Part shown: piece after piece, positions 1 to 8,781 of the stretch
Numbering within the stretch: the first letter of the stretch is position 1
How the letters are laid out: the number at the start of each line of letters is the position of its first letter
Assembly: GCF_004117875.1 (NCBI RefSeq)
Contig: NZ_RAHW01000002.1
Coordinates: 372,001-436,000 of the forward strand
DNA from: Geomonas oryzae
Lineage (GTDB): Bacteria > Desulfobacterota > Desulfuromonadia > Geobacterales > Geobacteraceae
Direction: 5' to 3'
Length of the DNA: 64,000 nucleotides
Translations under genes and position numbers: made by a program
The notes under the pieces: generated by a model
What the model was told of the DNA's origin: nothing
The model's database searches: none
What the model saw: the letters and a program-made list of their open reading frames with translations, nothing else

Positions 1-1240
1 ACGCGGCATCAGCGTGCCGCTCAGGCAGCTCACCGTGAGCGCCAAAAAGCTTGCCGCCGGAGACAGCGCGGTCCGGGTCGCGGTGAACTCGGCCGACGAG
101 ATCGGCGTCCTCGCCCAGACCTTCAACTACATGGCCGACGAGCTGGACCGCCGCAAACACAGCCTCCTCGCCACCCTGGATGAGCTCAAGCAGTCACGGC
201 TGGAGATCCTGGACGAACGCAACTTCAAGGAGAGCGTGCTGCAGAGTATCTCGAGCGGCATCGTCACCTTCTCCCCGGAGGGGTTCCTCACCTCCATCAA
301 CAGCACCGGCCGCCTCTTTTTGGGCGAAGGGATCACGACGGGGATGCACTACCGCGAGGTTTTCAACGGCTGGGGAATGCTGGGCGACCGTATCGCCGAC
401 GTCTTTGCAACCGGTTCCGGGTACGGTCGCGAAACCTTCCGTTTCGACCATGAACCGGGCAAGACCCATTTCGACGTCGGCTTCTTCCCCATCGGCGTCG
501 ATTCCGACCAGGGGCTTACCGTGACCCTGCGCAACGAGACCGAGCGCGAGAATCTGCACGAGGAGATGATGAGACTCGACCGGCTCGCCTCCCTTGGGAA
601 GCTCTCGGCGGGGATCGCCCACGAGGTGCGCAACCCGCTGACCGGGATCTCGCTGTTACTGGACGACCTGCACGACCAGGCGACCTCCAACCCGGCGGAC
701 AAGGAGCTCATCAAGAAGGCCCTCGTCGAGATCGAACGGGTGGAAAAGCTGATCAACGCCCTTTTGAACTACTCGTCGCCGGTGCGCGCGGAGTTCAGGG
801 AGTGCGACCTCAATCGGCTCGTGAACGACACCGTGCTCCTGATGCGGCGACCGTGCGAGAAACAGCAGGTGCAACTGGTAATGAACGAGGGGGAGGTCCC
901 CGCTTTCCGTTTCGACCCGGAGAAGATCAAGCAGGCGGTGCTCAACATCATCAAGAACGCGCAGCAGGCCCTACCCGGCGGCGGACGCATCGAGGTCTCC
1001 ACTTCGGTTTCCGAGGGCTACGCCGTCATCACCATCAGCGACGACGGCCCTGGCATCGCCAGCGAGGACCAGCCTCTCATCTTCGAACCGTTCTTCACGA
1101 GAAAGGGCGCCGGCACCGGTCTCGGGCTGTCGATCACCCAGCGCATCGTCGAGGAACACCAGGGGCGGGTACAGGTGGAAAGCGCGCCGGGCCGGGGCAC
1201 GCGGTTCACCGTCGAGCTGCCGCTTGGCGATCAACAGTAA
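1..1240 (+). CDS. Sensor histidine kinase (HAMP-PAS-HisKA-HATPase), 5' end outside window
   Basis: Partial gene: the reading frame is open from base 2, so the sensor and membrane part lies upstream of the window. What remains starts inside a HAMP linker, continues into a PAS-like segment (about residues 70-180 counted from the GTG at 14) and ends in a complete kinase core. The H-box is AGIAHEVRNPLTG with the phosphorylatable His about residue 203, the N-box is NIIKNAQQAL near residue 311, and the ATP-lid boxes are DDGPGIA and GAGTGLGLS. It should autophosphorylate and pass phosphate to the NtrC-type regulator encoded 67 bases downstream on the same strand. Gene order (kinase, sigma-54 activator, DctPQM transporter) matches DctB/DctD-like control of solute uptake. 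The pairing is inferred from adjacency. The ligand cannot be read because the sensor domain is missing. Confidence 0.93.
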   Translation, partial: RGISVPLRQLTVSAKKLAAGDSAVRVAVNSADEIGVLAQTFNYMADELDRRKHSLLATLDELKQSRLEILDERNFKESVLQSISSGIVTFSPEGFLTSINSTGRLFLGEGITTGMHYREVFNGWGMLGDRIADVFATGSGYGRETFRFDHEPGKTHFDVGFFPIGVDSDQGLTVTLRNETERENLHEEMMRLDRLASLGKLSAGIAHEVRNPLTGISLLLDDLHDQATSNPADKELIKKALVEIERVEKLINALLNYSSPVRAEFRECDLNRLVNDTVLLMRRPCEKQQVQLVMNEGEVPAFRFDPEKIKQAVLNIIKNAQQALPGGGRIEVSTSVSEGYAVITISDDGPGIASEDQPLIFEPFFTRKGAGTGLGLSITQRIVEEHQGRVQVESAPGRGTRFTVELPLGDQQ

Positions 1241-1307
1241 GCCGGTTGAGTCCGGGACGGTAAAGCGTGAAAGCTGTGCAGAGCATCCGGAACAGGAAAA
1301 GGAACGC

Positions 1308-2687
1308 ATGGAAAAGATACTGATCATCGACGACGAAGCCTTCATCTGCGAAAACGTGCAGCGCATCCTATCCGGAGAAGGGTTCCAGGTCTGCACCGCC
1401 CAGACCGGACAGGAAGCCCGCGACATCGTCGCCTCGGAGCAGATCGATCTCGCCCTTTTGGACCTGAACCTCGGAACCGAGAACGGCATCGACGTCCTCA
1501 AGGCCCTGAAGGAGCTCGACCCGGAGCTGCTGGTGATCATCATAACCGGGTACGGCTCGGTCGAAAGCGCGGTGGAATCGCTGCAGCTTGGTGCCTTCCA
1601 TTACATGAAAAAGCCGTTCAAGGCGGACGCCTTGCGCCTCATCGTAAAGCTCGCGCTGAAGACCCAGACCCTGAAGCGCGAGGTGCGCAAGCTGCGTCAG
1701 GGAAACGCCTCGCTCCCTGGTTCCTCCCCCATCATCGGGAAAAGCGATGCCTTCAACGAGGTGGTGGCCCAGGTGCGCGAAATAGCACGCATCCCCTCTA
1801 CGGTCCTGGTCACCGGCGAATCGGGGACCGGCAAGGAACTGGTGGCCCGGGCCATCCACGACCTGTCGGACCGCAAGGAGGCCCCCTTCATCGCCATCAA
1901 CTGCGCCTCGATACCGGCGACGCTCCTTGAGAGCGAACTCTTCGGCCACGAGAAAGGGTCCTTCACCGGTGCGAGCGGACGCAAGAAGGGGCTCTTCGAG
2001 GAGGCGCACCACGGCACCATTTTCCTCGACGAGATCGGTGAGATGGACATGGCGATGCAGGCAAAGCTCCTGAGGGTGCTGCAGGAGAGGTCCATACGGA
2101 GGGTCGGCGCGGTGAAGGACGTCACCATCGACGTGCGGGTGATCGCGGCGACGAACCGCGACCTTTTGCAGCGCATCGCCGAGAAGAGCTTCCGGGAAGA
2201 CCTCTTCTACCGCCTGAACGTCTTCCCGATCCACATCCCGCCCCTGCGCGAGCGCACCGCCGACATAGCCGCCCTCGCCGCCTACTTCCTCGACGGGTTC
2301 AGCCGCTCCTTCGGGCGCCAGTTCCGCGACATCTCACCCGAGGCGGAACAACTCATGGCGCAGTACGCCTGGCCCGGAAACGTGCGCGAACTCAGAAACG
2401 TCATCGAGCGCATCTGCATCATGCGCACGGGACCGACCCTCCTGCCGGAGCACCTGCCGCTTGAAATCAGGAACAGCCAGGACGGCGATCATGCGGCGAT
2501 GGTCACCACCGCAACAGCGATAGAAGTTCCGGAGGATGTCGGGCTGGAGGAGGCGATCAACAGCATCGAGAAGACGCTCATCCGGCAGGCGTTGCAGAAA
2601 GCGGGCGGCAACGTACTGCAGACCGCCACGATTTTGAGGATCCCCCGCGGCACCCTGCGTTACAAGATGGACAAATACGGCCTCTAG
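1308..2687 (+). CDS. NtrC/DctD-family sigma-54-dependent response regulator
   Basis: 459 residues: receiver, AAA+ ATPase and Fis-type DNA-binding domain. In the receiver, Asp8/Asp9 form the acidic pocket and Asp52 (ALLDLNLG) is the phosphoacceptor. The AAA+ domain has Walker A GESGTGKE and the sigma-54 contact loop reads ESELFGHEKGSFTGA, that is GSFTGA instead of the usual GAFTGA. FLDEIGEMD is the Walker B region. The C-terminal helix-turn-helix is GNVLQTATILRIPRGTLRYK. The open frame extends upstream to 1224, but the ATG at 1308 begins the receiver exactly (MEKILIIDDE) and follows a purine-rich AGGAAAAGGA. It lies in an operon with the kinase before it. The -24/-12 promoter and paired dyads before the next gene make the DctPQM operon the likely target (inference). 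Confidence 0.95.
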   Translation: MEKILIIDDEAFICENVQRILSGEGFQVCTAQTGQEARDIVASEQIDLALLDLNLGTENGIDVLKALKELDPELLVIIITGYGSVESAVESLQLGAFHYMKKPFKADALRLIVKLALKTQTLKREVRKLRQGNASLPGSSPIIGKSDAFNEVVAQVREIARIPSTVLVTGESGTGKELVARAIHDLSDRKEAPFIAINCASIPATLLESELFGHEKGSFTGASGRKKGLFEEAHHGTIFLDEIGEMDMAMQAKLLRVLQERSIRRVGAVKDVTIDVRVIAATNRDLLQRIAEKSFREDLFYRLNVFPIHIPPLRERTADIAALAAYFLDGFSRSFGRQFRDISPEAEQLMAQYAWPGNVRELRNVIERICIMRTGPTLLPEHLPLEIRNSQDGDHAAMVTTATAIEVPEDVGLEEAINSIEKTLIRQALQKAGGNVLQTATILRIPRGTLRYKMDKYGL

Positions 2688-2717
2688 CCCTTGCAATACC
2701 TGATGCTGTGAAAAGAT

Positions 2718-2754
2718 GACGAGGCGTGGCCGCAGGCCCGCCTCGTTCTATTTT
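2718..2754 (+). terminator. Rho-independent terminator after the two-component pair
   Basis: The stem ACGAGGCG / CGCCTCGT, with an additional GGCC pairing inside the loop, is followed by TCTATTTT. It separates the two-component operon from the transporter operon, so the latter needs its own promoter. Confidence 0.7.
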
Positions 2755-2847
2755 CGGCGCACCGCCAACATTAGCCCGCACCAACGGCAACTACCCTCAC
2801 CCGCCGTACCCGCACAAAGTTTTTAATCCGACCGCCGAGACCGCTTT

Positions 2848-2885
2848 TGGCAGATATCCGCCACCCATGTGGCCGTTTTCCGCCA
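2848..2885 (+). promoter_or_regulatory. Two tandem dyads TGGC-N8-GCCA, candidate enhancer sites for the NtrC-type regulator
   Basis: Site 1 (2848-2863) and site 2 (2870-2885) both read TGGC-N8-GCCA, both continue into CCACC or CCACCA, and lie 22 bp apart, two helical turns, on the same face of DNA. They are 73 to 110 bp upstream of the -24 element at 2958, the usual place for enhancer binding by NtrC-type dimers. Binding by the regulator at 1308-2687 is inferred. Confidence 0.6.
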
Positions 2886-2957
2886 CCACCTCACCTTTCA
2901 ACCATCATTCTGTCCGCGCCGACATTCATTAATCAATACGTTACGACTCCCATCATA

Positions 2958-2973
2958 TGGCACCGCAGTTGCA
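2958..2973 (+). promoter_or_regulatory. Sigma-54 (-24/-12) promoter for the TRAP operon
   Basis: The sequence TGGCAC-N5-TTGCA matches the RpoN consensus, with GG at 2959-2960 and GC at 2971-2972, exactly 12 bp apart. Transcription would start near 2985, about 100 bases before dctP, which has the strong ribosome binding site AAGGAGG. There is no other gene between 2688 and 3085. That stretch holds only the terminator, the dyads and this promoter. Confidence 0.88.
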
Positions 2974-3085
2974 ACAGAACAATGTATCGTATACGGACAT
3001 ACTTCAGGCCACATACAAGGCGCAGTTACAAAACTAATAAATATTTTCACATAACAGCAGGACAACAACCAAGGAGGAATACCCT

Positions 3086-4090
3086 ATGAACCTGAAAGCC
3101 TGTTTTAAAACGTTGGCCATGGCGGCGGCACTCGCCCTGCCGGTGAACGCCTTCGCAGCCCCGATCGTGATCAAGTTCAGCCACGTCGTCGCGCAGCATA
3201 CCCCGAAAGGACAGGCCGCCGATTACTTCAAGAAGATCGCCGAAGAGCGCACCAAGGGGCGCGTGAAGGTCGAGGTCTACCCGAACAGCCAGCTTTACAA
3301 GGACAAGGAGGAGATGGAAGCCCTGCAGCTCGGCGCGGTCCAGATGCTCGCCCCCTCCCTTGCGAAGTTCGCACCGCTCGGCGTAAAGGAGTTCGAGGTG
3401 TTCGACCTCCCCTTCATCTTCGACAACTACCAGGAACTGCACAAGGTCACCCAGGGTCCGGTAGGCGCCAAACTCCTCAAGAAGCTCGAGCCGAAGGGGA
3501 TCCTCGGTCTCGCATACTGGGATAACGGCTTCAAGGTGATGAGCGACAACAAGCCGCTCAAGAACGTCGCCGACTTCAGGGGCCAGAAGATGCGCATCCA
3601 GTCCTCCAAGGTGCTCGACTCCCAGATGCGCTCGGTAGGTGCCATCCCGCAGGTACTCGCCTTCTCCGAGGTGTACCAGGCGCTGCAGACCGGCGTCGTC
3701 GACGGCACCGAGAATCCCCCCTCCAACCTCTACACCCAGAAGATGCACGAGGTGCAGAAGTACGTCACCCTCTCCGACCACGGCTACTTAGGCTATGCGG
3801 TCATCGTGAACAAGAAGTTCTGGATGGGGCTGCCCGCCGACATCCGCACCATCCTCGAAGGGTGCATGAAGGACGCTACCAAGTTCGCCAACGACGTCGC
3901 CAAGAAGGACAACGACGAGGCGCTCGCGGCCGTCAAGAAGTCAGGCCGCAGCCAGCTGATCACCCTCACCCCGCAGGAACGTGCCGCCTGGAAGAAGGCG
4001 ATGGACAAGGCTCACAAGGAGAACATGGGCCGCATCGGCGCCGACATCGTGAAGGAAGTCTACGCAGCCACCGGGTACAACGCGAACTAA
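3086..4090 (+). CDS. dctP: TRAP transporter solute-binding protein DctP family
   Basis: 334 residues with a clear Sec signal peptide (about residues 1-25, ending VNAFA-A). The mature protein is a DctP-type periplasmic binding protein that captures an organic acid, typically a C4-dicarboxylate, and hands it to the DctQM membrane complex. Family hallmarks visible are the N-terminal FSHVVAQHTPKGQAA, the EVYPNSQLYKDKEEMEAL region, and the C-terminal ENPPSNLYTQKMHEVQ followed by LSDHGYLGY. The start is fixed by AAGGAGG 8 bases upstream of the ATG. It is the first gene of an operon with dctQ and dctM, under a sigma-54 promoter. The real substrate cannot be deduced. A dicarboxylate such as fumarate, malate or succinate is the family default. 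Confidence 0.95.
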   Translation: MNLKACFKTLAMAAALALPVNAFAAPIVIKFSHVVAQHTPKGQAADYFKKIAEERTKGRVKVEVYPNSQLYKDKEEMEALQLGAVQMLAPSLAKFAPLGVKEFEVFDLPFIFDNYQELHKVTQGPVGAKLLKKLEPKGILGLAYWDNGFKVMSDNKPLKNVADFRGQKMRIQSSKVLDSQMRSVGAIPQVLAFSEVYQALQTGVVDGTENPPSNLYTQKMHEVQKYVTLSDHGYLGYAVIVNKKFWMGLPADIRTILEGCMKDATKFANDVAKKDNDEALAAVKKSGRSQLITLTPQERAAWKKAMDKAHKENMGRIGADIVKEVYAATGYNAN

Positions 4091-4159
4091 TCACGCCGAA
4101 CCTTGACGCGACGGCCGCATCGAGGCGGCCGTCGCCGAGAGTTCCAGGAGAAGCCCATC

Positions 4160-4831
4160 ATGATGAAGTATCTTGACCATCTTGAGGAAATCATCATCAC
4201 CTTCCTCATCGGCGCCGCCACGGTGATCATCGCCGTCGCCGTCGCCCATCGCTACCTGTCCGGCCTCCCGATCCCGGGGCTGCAGGACTGGCTGCTGACC
4301 ATTAACATGAGCTGGGCGCAGGAGCTCTGCATCTACATGTTCGTCTGGATGGCCAAGTTCGGCGCCGCCTACGGCGTCAGAAGCGGCATCCACGTGGGGG
4401 TGGACGTTCTGGTGACCCGCCTCCCCGATTCCTGGCGCAAGACCACCGTGATCATCGCGGTCCTGGGCGGCGTCATCTTCACCGGCCTGATCGGCTCGCT
4501 GGGCGCCAAGTTCGTCTGGGAAAACGGCATGCACTACGCCGTCTTCAACAAGCTCGGCATGAACGTCGCCGACCTGATCGAAGGCCCCACCACCCCGGAC
4601 CTCGAGTGGCCGACCTGGATCGTCTATTGCGCCGTGCCGCTCGGCTCGTACCTCATGTGCTTCCGTTTCCTGCAGGTGGGATACGCCTTCCTGCGCACCG
4701 GCGAGCTGCCGCGCCACGACCACACCCACGTCGACGGCATCGACGAGATCGGCACGCTCGACTCCACCGAGGCGCTGGAGGAATACGAGCAGCACAAGTT
4801 CAATCATAAGGAAGCTGGGGGTGTGAAATGA
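4160..4831 (+). CDS. dctQ: TRAP transporter small membrane subunit DctQ family
   Basis: 223 residues from the ATG at 4160, which is preceded by AGGAG. The frame continues upstream to 4103, but that stretch is Arg-rich and has no ribosome site. Four hydrophobic segments are visible: residues about 11-32, 45-70, 88-112 and 145-170. They fit the four-helix small TRAP subunit, including the conserved W-A-x-E-L motif (MSWAQELCIYMFVWMAKFGA). The C-terminal tail is long, acidic and His-rich (HDHTHVDGIDEIG), longer than in many DctQ proteins. Its stop codon overlaps the dctM start (ATGA), implying translational coupling. It works as a scaffold for DctM in the inner membrane. Confidence 0.93.
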   Translation: MMKYLDHLEEIIITFLIGAATVIIAVAVAHRYLSGLPIPGLQDWLLTINMSWAQELCIYMFVWMAKFGAAYGVRSGIHVGVDVLVTRLPDSWRKTTVIIAVLGGVIFTGLIGSLGAKFVWENGMHYAVFNKLGMNVADLIEGPTTPDLEWPTWIVYCAVPLGSYLMCFRFLQVGYAFLRTGELPRHDHTHVDGIDEIGTLDSTEALEEYEQHKFNHKEAGGVK

Positions 4832-6207
4832 GTACTGCAGTAGCCGGCTGGGAACAGTTTTCCAAGAAAAAGGCGGCGACCTGGCTTCTCGCCATCGCCG
4901 TGATCCTTGGAGCGATAGCCACCCTCGGCAGCACCGGCATCGTCTTCGCGCTTCTATTGGCCCTTATGCTGACGGGGATGCCCATCTCCATCGCACTCGG
5001 CCTTACCGTGCTCACCTTCCTCTTCTTCTTCTCGGAGGTGCCGACCGAGGCGGTCGCCATGAAGCTCTTCACCGGCATCGAGAAGTTCGAGATCATGGCG
5101 ATCCCGTTCTTCATCCTGGCCGGTAACTTCCTGACCCACGGCGGCGTGGCGAAGAGGATGATCAACTTCGCCACCTCCATGGTCGGGCACTGGCACGGCG
5201 GCCTGGCACTTGCCGGCGTCATGGCCTGCGCCCTCTTCGCCGCGGTCTCCGGGTCGAGCCCCGCCACCGTCGTCGCCATCGGCTCCATCATGATGCCCGC
5301 CATGGTGCGCGCCGGCTACCCGAAGCGCTTCGGCGCCGGCGTCATCACCACGTCGGGTTCGCTGGGCATCCTGATCCCCCCCTCCATCCCGATGGTGGTC
5401 TACTGCGTCGCCACCAACTCCTCGGTGGGTGCGCTCTTCATGGGGGGGGTCATCCCCGGACTCATGCTGGCCACCCTGCTCGGCCTCGTGGCCTGGTATC
5501 GCGCTAAGAAAGGGGACCTCCCCCGCATGAAGAAGGCGACCTGGGGCGAGCGGGCCAAGGCTTTCCGCGACAGCGTCTGGGGCCTGTTCCTGATCGTCAT
5601 CGTCCTGGGCGGCATCTACTCCGGCATGTTCACCCCGACCGAGGCGGCTGCGATGAGCGCGGTGTACGCCTTCGTCATCGCCGTCTTCGTCTACCGCGAC
5701 GTCCCCTTCAAGAAGGTCCCGAAGGTGCTCTTGGACTCGGCGAGCATGTCGGCGATGCTTCTGTACATCATCACCAACGCGGTGCTCTTCAGCTTTCTGA
5801 TGACGCACGAGAACATCCCGCAGCTCATGGCGGACTGGATCCTCGGCCACAACCTGGGCGTGGTCTCCTTCCTTTTGGTGACCAACGTGCTGCTGCTTCT
5901 GGCCGGTAACGTCATGGAGCCCTCCTCCATCATCCTGATCCTCGCCCCGATCCTGTTCCCGGTCGCCATGCAGCTCGGCATAGACCCGGTGCACTTCGGC
6001 GTGCTCATCACGGTGAACATGGAGGTCGGCATGTGCCACCCGCCGGTGGGACTCAACCTCTACGTATCGAGCGGCATCACGAAGATGGGGATATCGGAGC
6101 TGACCGTGGCGGTCTGGCCTTGGCTGCTCGCCATGCTCTGCTTCATGATTCTCGTCACCTACGTGCCGATCATCTCGCTGTGGCTGCCGCGCGCACTCGG
6201 TTACTAG
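4828..6207 (+). CDS. dctM: TRAP transporter large permease subunit DctM family
   Basis: 459 residues, many hydrophobic helices (about twelve), matching the usual 425-460 residues of DctM. It forms the sodium-coupled translocation channel of the TRAP system. Visible family stretches are MPISIALGLTVL, the SGSSPATVVAIGSIM loop, LGILIPPSIPMVVY and the C-terminal EVGMCHPPVGLNLYV. The start ATG overlaps the dctQ stop by four bases. It is the last gene of the dctPQM operon and is followed at once by a strong terminator. Together with the upstream kinase/regulator pair it makes a complete, self-regulated uptake module. Confidence 0.96.
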   Translation: MSTAVAGWEQFSKKKAATWLLAIAVILGAIATLGSTGIVFALLLALMLTGMPISIALGLTVLTFLFFFSEVPTEAVAMKLFTGIEKFEIMAIPFFILAGNFLTHGGVAKRMINFATSMVGHWHGGLALAGVMACALFAAVSGSSPATVVAIGSIMMPAMVRAGYPKRFGAGVITTSGSLGILIPPSIPMVVYCVATNSSVGALFMGGVIPGLMLATLLGLVAWYRAKKGDLPRMKKATWGERAKAFRDSVWGLFLIVIVLGGIYSGMFTPTEAAAMSAVYAFVIAVFVYRDVPFKKVPKVLLDSASMSAMLLYIITNAVLFSFLMTHENIPQLMADWILGHNLGVVSFLLVTNVLLLLAGNVMEPSSIILILAPILFPVAMQLGIDPVHFGVLITVNMEVGMCHPPVGLNLYVSSGITKMGISELTVAVWPWLLAMLCFMILVTYVPIISLWLPRALGY

Positions 6208-6230
6208 CGGCATCGCCGAACCGTTGAACG

Positions 6231-6263
6231 AAAAAGGGCCTGTCCAGATGACAGGCCCTTTTT
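6231..6263 (+). terminator. Strong terminator after dctM
   Basis: A 14-bp perfect stem, AAAAAGGGCCTGTC / GACAGGCCCTTTTT, with a short loop and flanking A and T runs. It closes the dctPQM operon and would also work in the opposite direction. Confidence 0.9.
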
Positions 6264-6338
6264 ACCTTTACCCGCTGACCAAGTTGCGCTATCAATGCCC
6301 GAGTCCCCCAAGCGCCACTCCCAAGGAAAGTCACTCCC

Positions 6339-7622
6339 ATGGTAACCGTGCTCGTCGCCATCTTCTTAATCGCCTATGCGGCCATCGCCCTTGAACACCC
6401 CATCGGGATCAACAAGTCATCCTCGGCGCTTCTCGGCGCGGGGCTGCTCTGGTCCGTCTACGCACTCGCCACCCCGGACTCCCACCTGGTCGTGCACCAG
6501 TTGAACGAGTCGCTCGCGTCCACGGCGCAGATCGTCTTCTTCCTGATCGGCGCCATGACCATCGTGGAGGTGATCGACGCCCACAACGGGTTCGAGGTGA
6601 TCACCTCCCACATAAGGACCAGAAAGCTCGCCTCGCTCATGTGGCTGGTGGGTTTCGTCACCTTCTTTCTGAGTTCGGTGCTCGACAACCTGACCACCAC
6701 CATCGTCATGATCTCGCTGATGAAGAAGCTCCTCGACAACCACGAGGACCGCCTCTTCTTCGCCGGTCTCATCGTCATCGCCGCCAACGCCGGTGGTGCC
6801 TGGACCCCGATCGGCGATGTCACCACCACCATGCTCTGGATCGGCGGTCAGATCACCACCCTGGCGATCATGAAGGGGGTGCTCGCCCCTTCGCTGGTGA
6901 ACCTTTTGCTGCCGCTTGCCGTGGTCGCGTTCCAATTGAGAGGCCGCGAGGTGGTGGCTCCGGTCCGTGAGGAAAACGGCGACATTCCGCAGAGCACCCT
7001 CTTCGAGCGCAACCTCATGTTCCTGCTCGGCATCGGCATCCTGGTGAGCGTCCCGGTGTTCAAGACGGTGACCCACCTCCCCCCTTTCATGGGGATACTG
7101 CTCGGGCTCGGCATACTCTGGCTCGCCGGTGACCTCGTGCACAGGAACAAGGAGGAGATGGACAAGCGGCACTTCACCCTGGCACACGCCCTGGAGAAGA
7201 TCGACATGAGCTCCATCGTCTTCTTCATCGGCATCCTGCTCGCGGTGGCAACGCTTGAGCACACGCACATCCTGTCGGCAATCGCCGGCTGGCTCGACCG
7301 TACCGTGGGACGCCTCGACCTGATCGTCACCCTGATCGGGCTTGTGAGCGCCATCGTCGACAACGTGCCGCTCGTTGCCGCCTCCATGGGGATGTACAAC
7401 CTGGCAGCGCATCCGGCGGACAGTTTTCTCTGGGAATTCATGGCCTACTGCGCCGGCACCGGCGGTTCCATTCTCGTCATCGGCTCGGCCGCCGGGGTGG
7501 CCGCCATGGGGCTCGAAAAGGTGCACTTCTTCTGGTATGTGAGGAGAATCAGCGGGCTTGCCCTTTTGGGCTACTTCGGAGGGATAGGAGTTTACTTGCT
7601 GCAGACGAGGATCTTTGGGTGA
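6339..7622 (+). CDS. nhaD: NhaD-type sodium/proton antiporter
   Basis: 427 residues with around a dozen transmembrane helices, belonging to the ion transporter superfamily of NhaD and ArsB. It should exchange cytoplasmic sodium for protons. Conserved charged spots in the helices are seen: DNLTTTIV (Asp116), PIGDVTTTMLW (Asp160) and DNVPLVAASMGMY (Asp341), and the C-terminal GTGGSILVIGSAAGVAAMG. The ATG at 6339 follows AAGGAAAG. It stands alone between the dctM terminator and a convergent gene. Because a TRAP transporter is sodium-driven, an adjacent sodium extruder makes physiological sense, but they are separate transcription units. A more general anion permease role is less likely given the NhaD motifs. 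Confidence 0.9.
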   Translation: MVTVLVAIFLIAYAAIALEHPIGINKSSSALLGAGLLWSVYALATPDSHLVVHQLNESLASTAQIVFFLIGAMTIVEVIDAHNGFEVITSHIRTRKLASLMWLVGFVTFFLSSVLDNLTTTIVMISLMKKLLDNHEDRLFFAGLIVIAANAGGAWTPIGDVTTTMLWIGGQITTLAIMKGVLAPSLVNLLLPLAVVAFQLRGREVVAPVREENGDIPQSTLFERNLMFLLGIGILVSVPVFKTVTHLPPFMGILLGLGILWLAGDLVHRNKEEMDKRHFTLAHALEKIDMSSIVFFIGILLAVATLEHTHILSAIAGWLDRTVGRLDLIVTLIGLVSAIVDNVPLVAASMGMYNLAAHPADSFLWEFMAYCAGTGGSILVIGSAAGVAAMGLEKVHFFWYVRRISGLALLGYFGGIGVYLLQTRIFG

Positions 7623-7656
7623 CGGCTGATGCTTGCGCAGTCCTGTGGCATCCGGG

Positions 7657-8226
7657 CTATCCCCAGGTCCTGAAGTGCCCGGAGTCGATGTGAACGAAAC
7701 CGGACTGAGGGTAGTAACCGACGCCGCCCGCGGCAAGAGTCAGGGCGCCTTTCCTTATCCGGTCGAGCCCGAATTTCGGTATGGCGAGGTCGATGGCCAT
7801 CCCCTTCATGTGAAGGCTGTCTTTCGCGACCCCCTTTGAGCGGCGGCGCAACTCGGCGTTGTATTCGGGAGAGCGGTAACCGGAGATGATGTGAATCTCG
7901 TTGTCGCCCCCCAAGGTGTTGTCCAGCCGGTTCAGGTATTCGACGACGCGCAGGTCCATTTCCGTGGTCTGGTTGGTATGGTGGCAGCGGAAGATCCAGT
8001 TCAGGGACTGCAGCGCTTCATCGCAGTACTCGCCGAGACTGTTGCGGTAGGTTACGGTCAACCGTTCGTTGCAGTTGACGTTGTACAGGGAGAGTTTGCC
8101 CTCGGTAAGGCCGCCGGTACCGCCGTCGACTAGCCTCGCAAAGGCCGATTTGGCACCGATAAGGGTCGCAGCAAAAAAGGCGGAGGACTTGAGAAACATC
8201 CTGCGGCACAACATTGCATCTTTCAC
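7657..8226 (-). CDS. YcbK-like (DUF882 / peptidase M15 fold) exported protein
   Basis: 189 residues. The N-terminus RRMFLKSSAFFAATLIGA looks like a twin-arginine signal (RRxFLK followed by a hydrophobic stretch). The mature part has the M15/DUF882 zinc-site pattern: HIISGYRSPEYN, then SLHMKGMAIDL (His and Asp ligands) and GGVGYYPQSGFVHIDSG (second His-Asp pair). Members resemble D-Ala-D-Ala carboxypeptidases and probably act on peptidoglycan in the periplasm, though the substrate is unproven. The start is a GTG at 8226 behind GAGG. An ATG at 8214 is an alternative. It is convergent with nhaD and divergent from the small gene at 8414. No partner gene is adjacent. Confidence 0.88.
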   Translation of the reverse strand: MKDAMLCRRMFLKSSAFFAATLIGAKSAFARLVDGGTGGLTEGKLSLYNVNCNERLTVTYRNSLGEYCDEALQSLNWIFRCHHTNQTTEMDLRVVEYLNRLDNTLGGDNEIHIISGYRSPEYNAELRRRSKGVAKDSLHMKGMAIDLAIPKFGLDRIRKGALTLAAGGVGYYPQSGFVHIDSGHFRTWG

Positions 8227-8413
8227 ATAAACCTCTATAAATCAGGTAATTAGCGAGCCGTCGCCAATCCCTTGCTACCACAAACTCTCTCAAGCTGTCA
8301 ACCCTTACCCCTCACATCCCCCCTCATCTTCCGCTGTCTTTAACTTGCTAATGTGGCGTTGTGTGCTTTGCTGTGTGGGTCGGCACCCACCTCCGGTCAG
8401 CACGGGGCCTGCC

Positions 8414-8725
8414 ATGAAAATACCCTACGCCACCAAGACCACAGCGTTTGTTTCAGGGATCACGCTGGCGCTTCTGCTCTCCATGGGGGAGCACCTCGAA
8501 GGCCCGCTGAGCGCCCTTCTCACCCTATCGGGAGCCGTTTGGTTTCCGGTCTCCATCGCAGTGTTCGTCCACGGCAAGCAAACCATAGAGTTTAGGATTC
8601 AATCGCTGCGCGGCGAACGGCCGTACCTCGACATCCCCAAAGACATCACGCCGCGGGCCATCATCTGGTTTTCCTCGACCCTCGCCACCGCGTGGATGCT
8701 CAGCCTTTGGTACCAGCTGGGATAA
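8414..8725 (+). CDS. Small membrane protein, unknown function
   Basis: 103 residues beginning MKIPYATKTTAF. Three hydrophobic stretches can be seen (about residues 10-24, 33-52 and 84-102), separated by a charged loop (KQTIEFRIQSLRGERPYLD). The frame is open upstream to 8345, but that part is Cys-rich and unlike coding sequence, so the ATG at 8414 is preferred even though its ribosome site (GGGG) is weak. I do not recognise the family. It reads away from the YcbK-like gene and ends against a hairpin shared with the convergent HTH-receiver gene. Coding status is supported by length, membrane pattern and lack of a better overlapping frame. Confidence 0.6.
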   Translation: MKIPYATKTTAFVSGITLALLLSMGEHLEGPLSALLTLSGAVWFPVSIAVFVHGKQTIEFRIQSLRGERPYLDIPKDITPRAIIWFSSTLATAWMLSLWYQLG

Positions 8726-8756
8726 AAAAAAGGGACGTTCCTCGGAACGTCCCTTC
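8724..8756 (-). terminator. Terminator for the HTH-receiver gene
   Basis: The stem GGGACGTTCC / GGAACGTCCC has its long T run (complement of the A run at 8724-8731) on the minus strand, so it ends transcripts coming from 9477. It may also serve weakly for the plus-strand gene ending at 8725. Confidence 0.8.
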
Positions 8757-8781
8757 ATGTATCCATCATTCTCCAGAGAGA

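Noticed and set aside
4954-6213. Long minus-strand frame opposite dctM, and similar long frames opposite cysN, the RND pump and the chemoreceptor
   Set aside because: High-GC antisense shadows, rich in Arg, His, Gly and Asp, with no start signals. The plus or opposite-strand genes have clear families.
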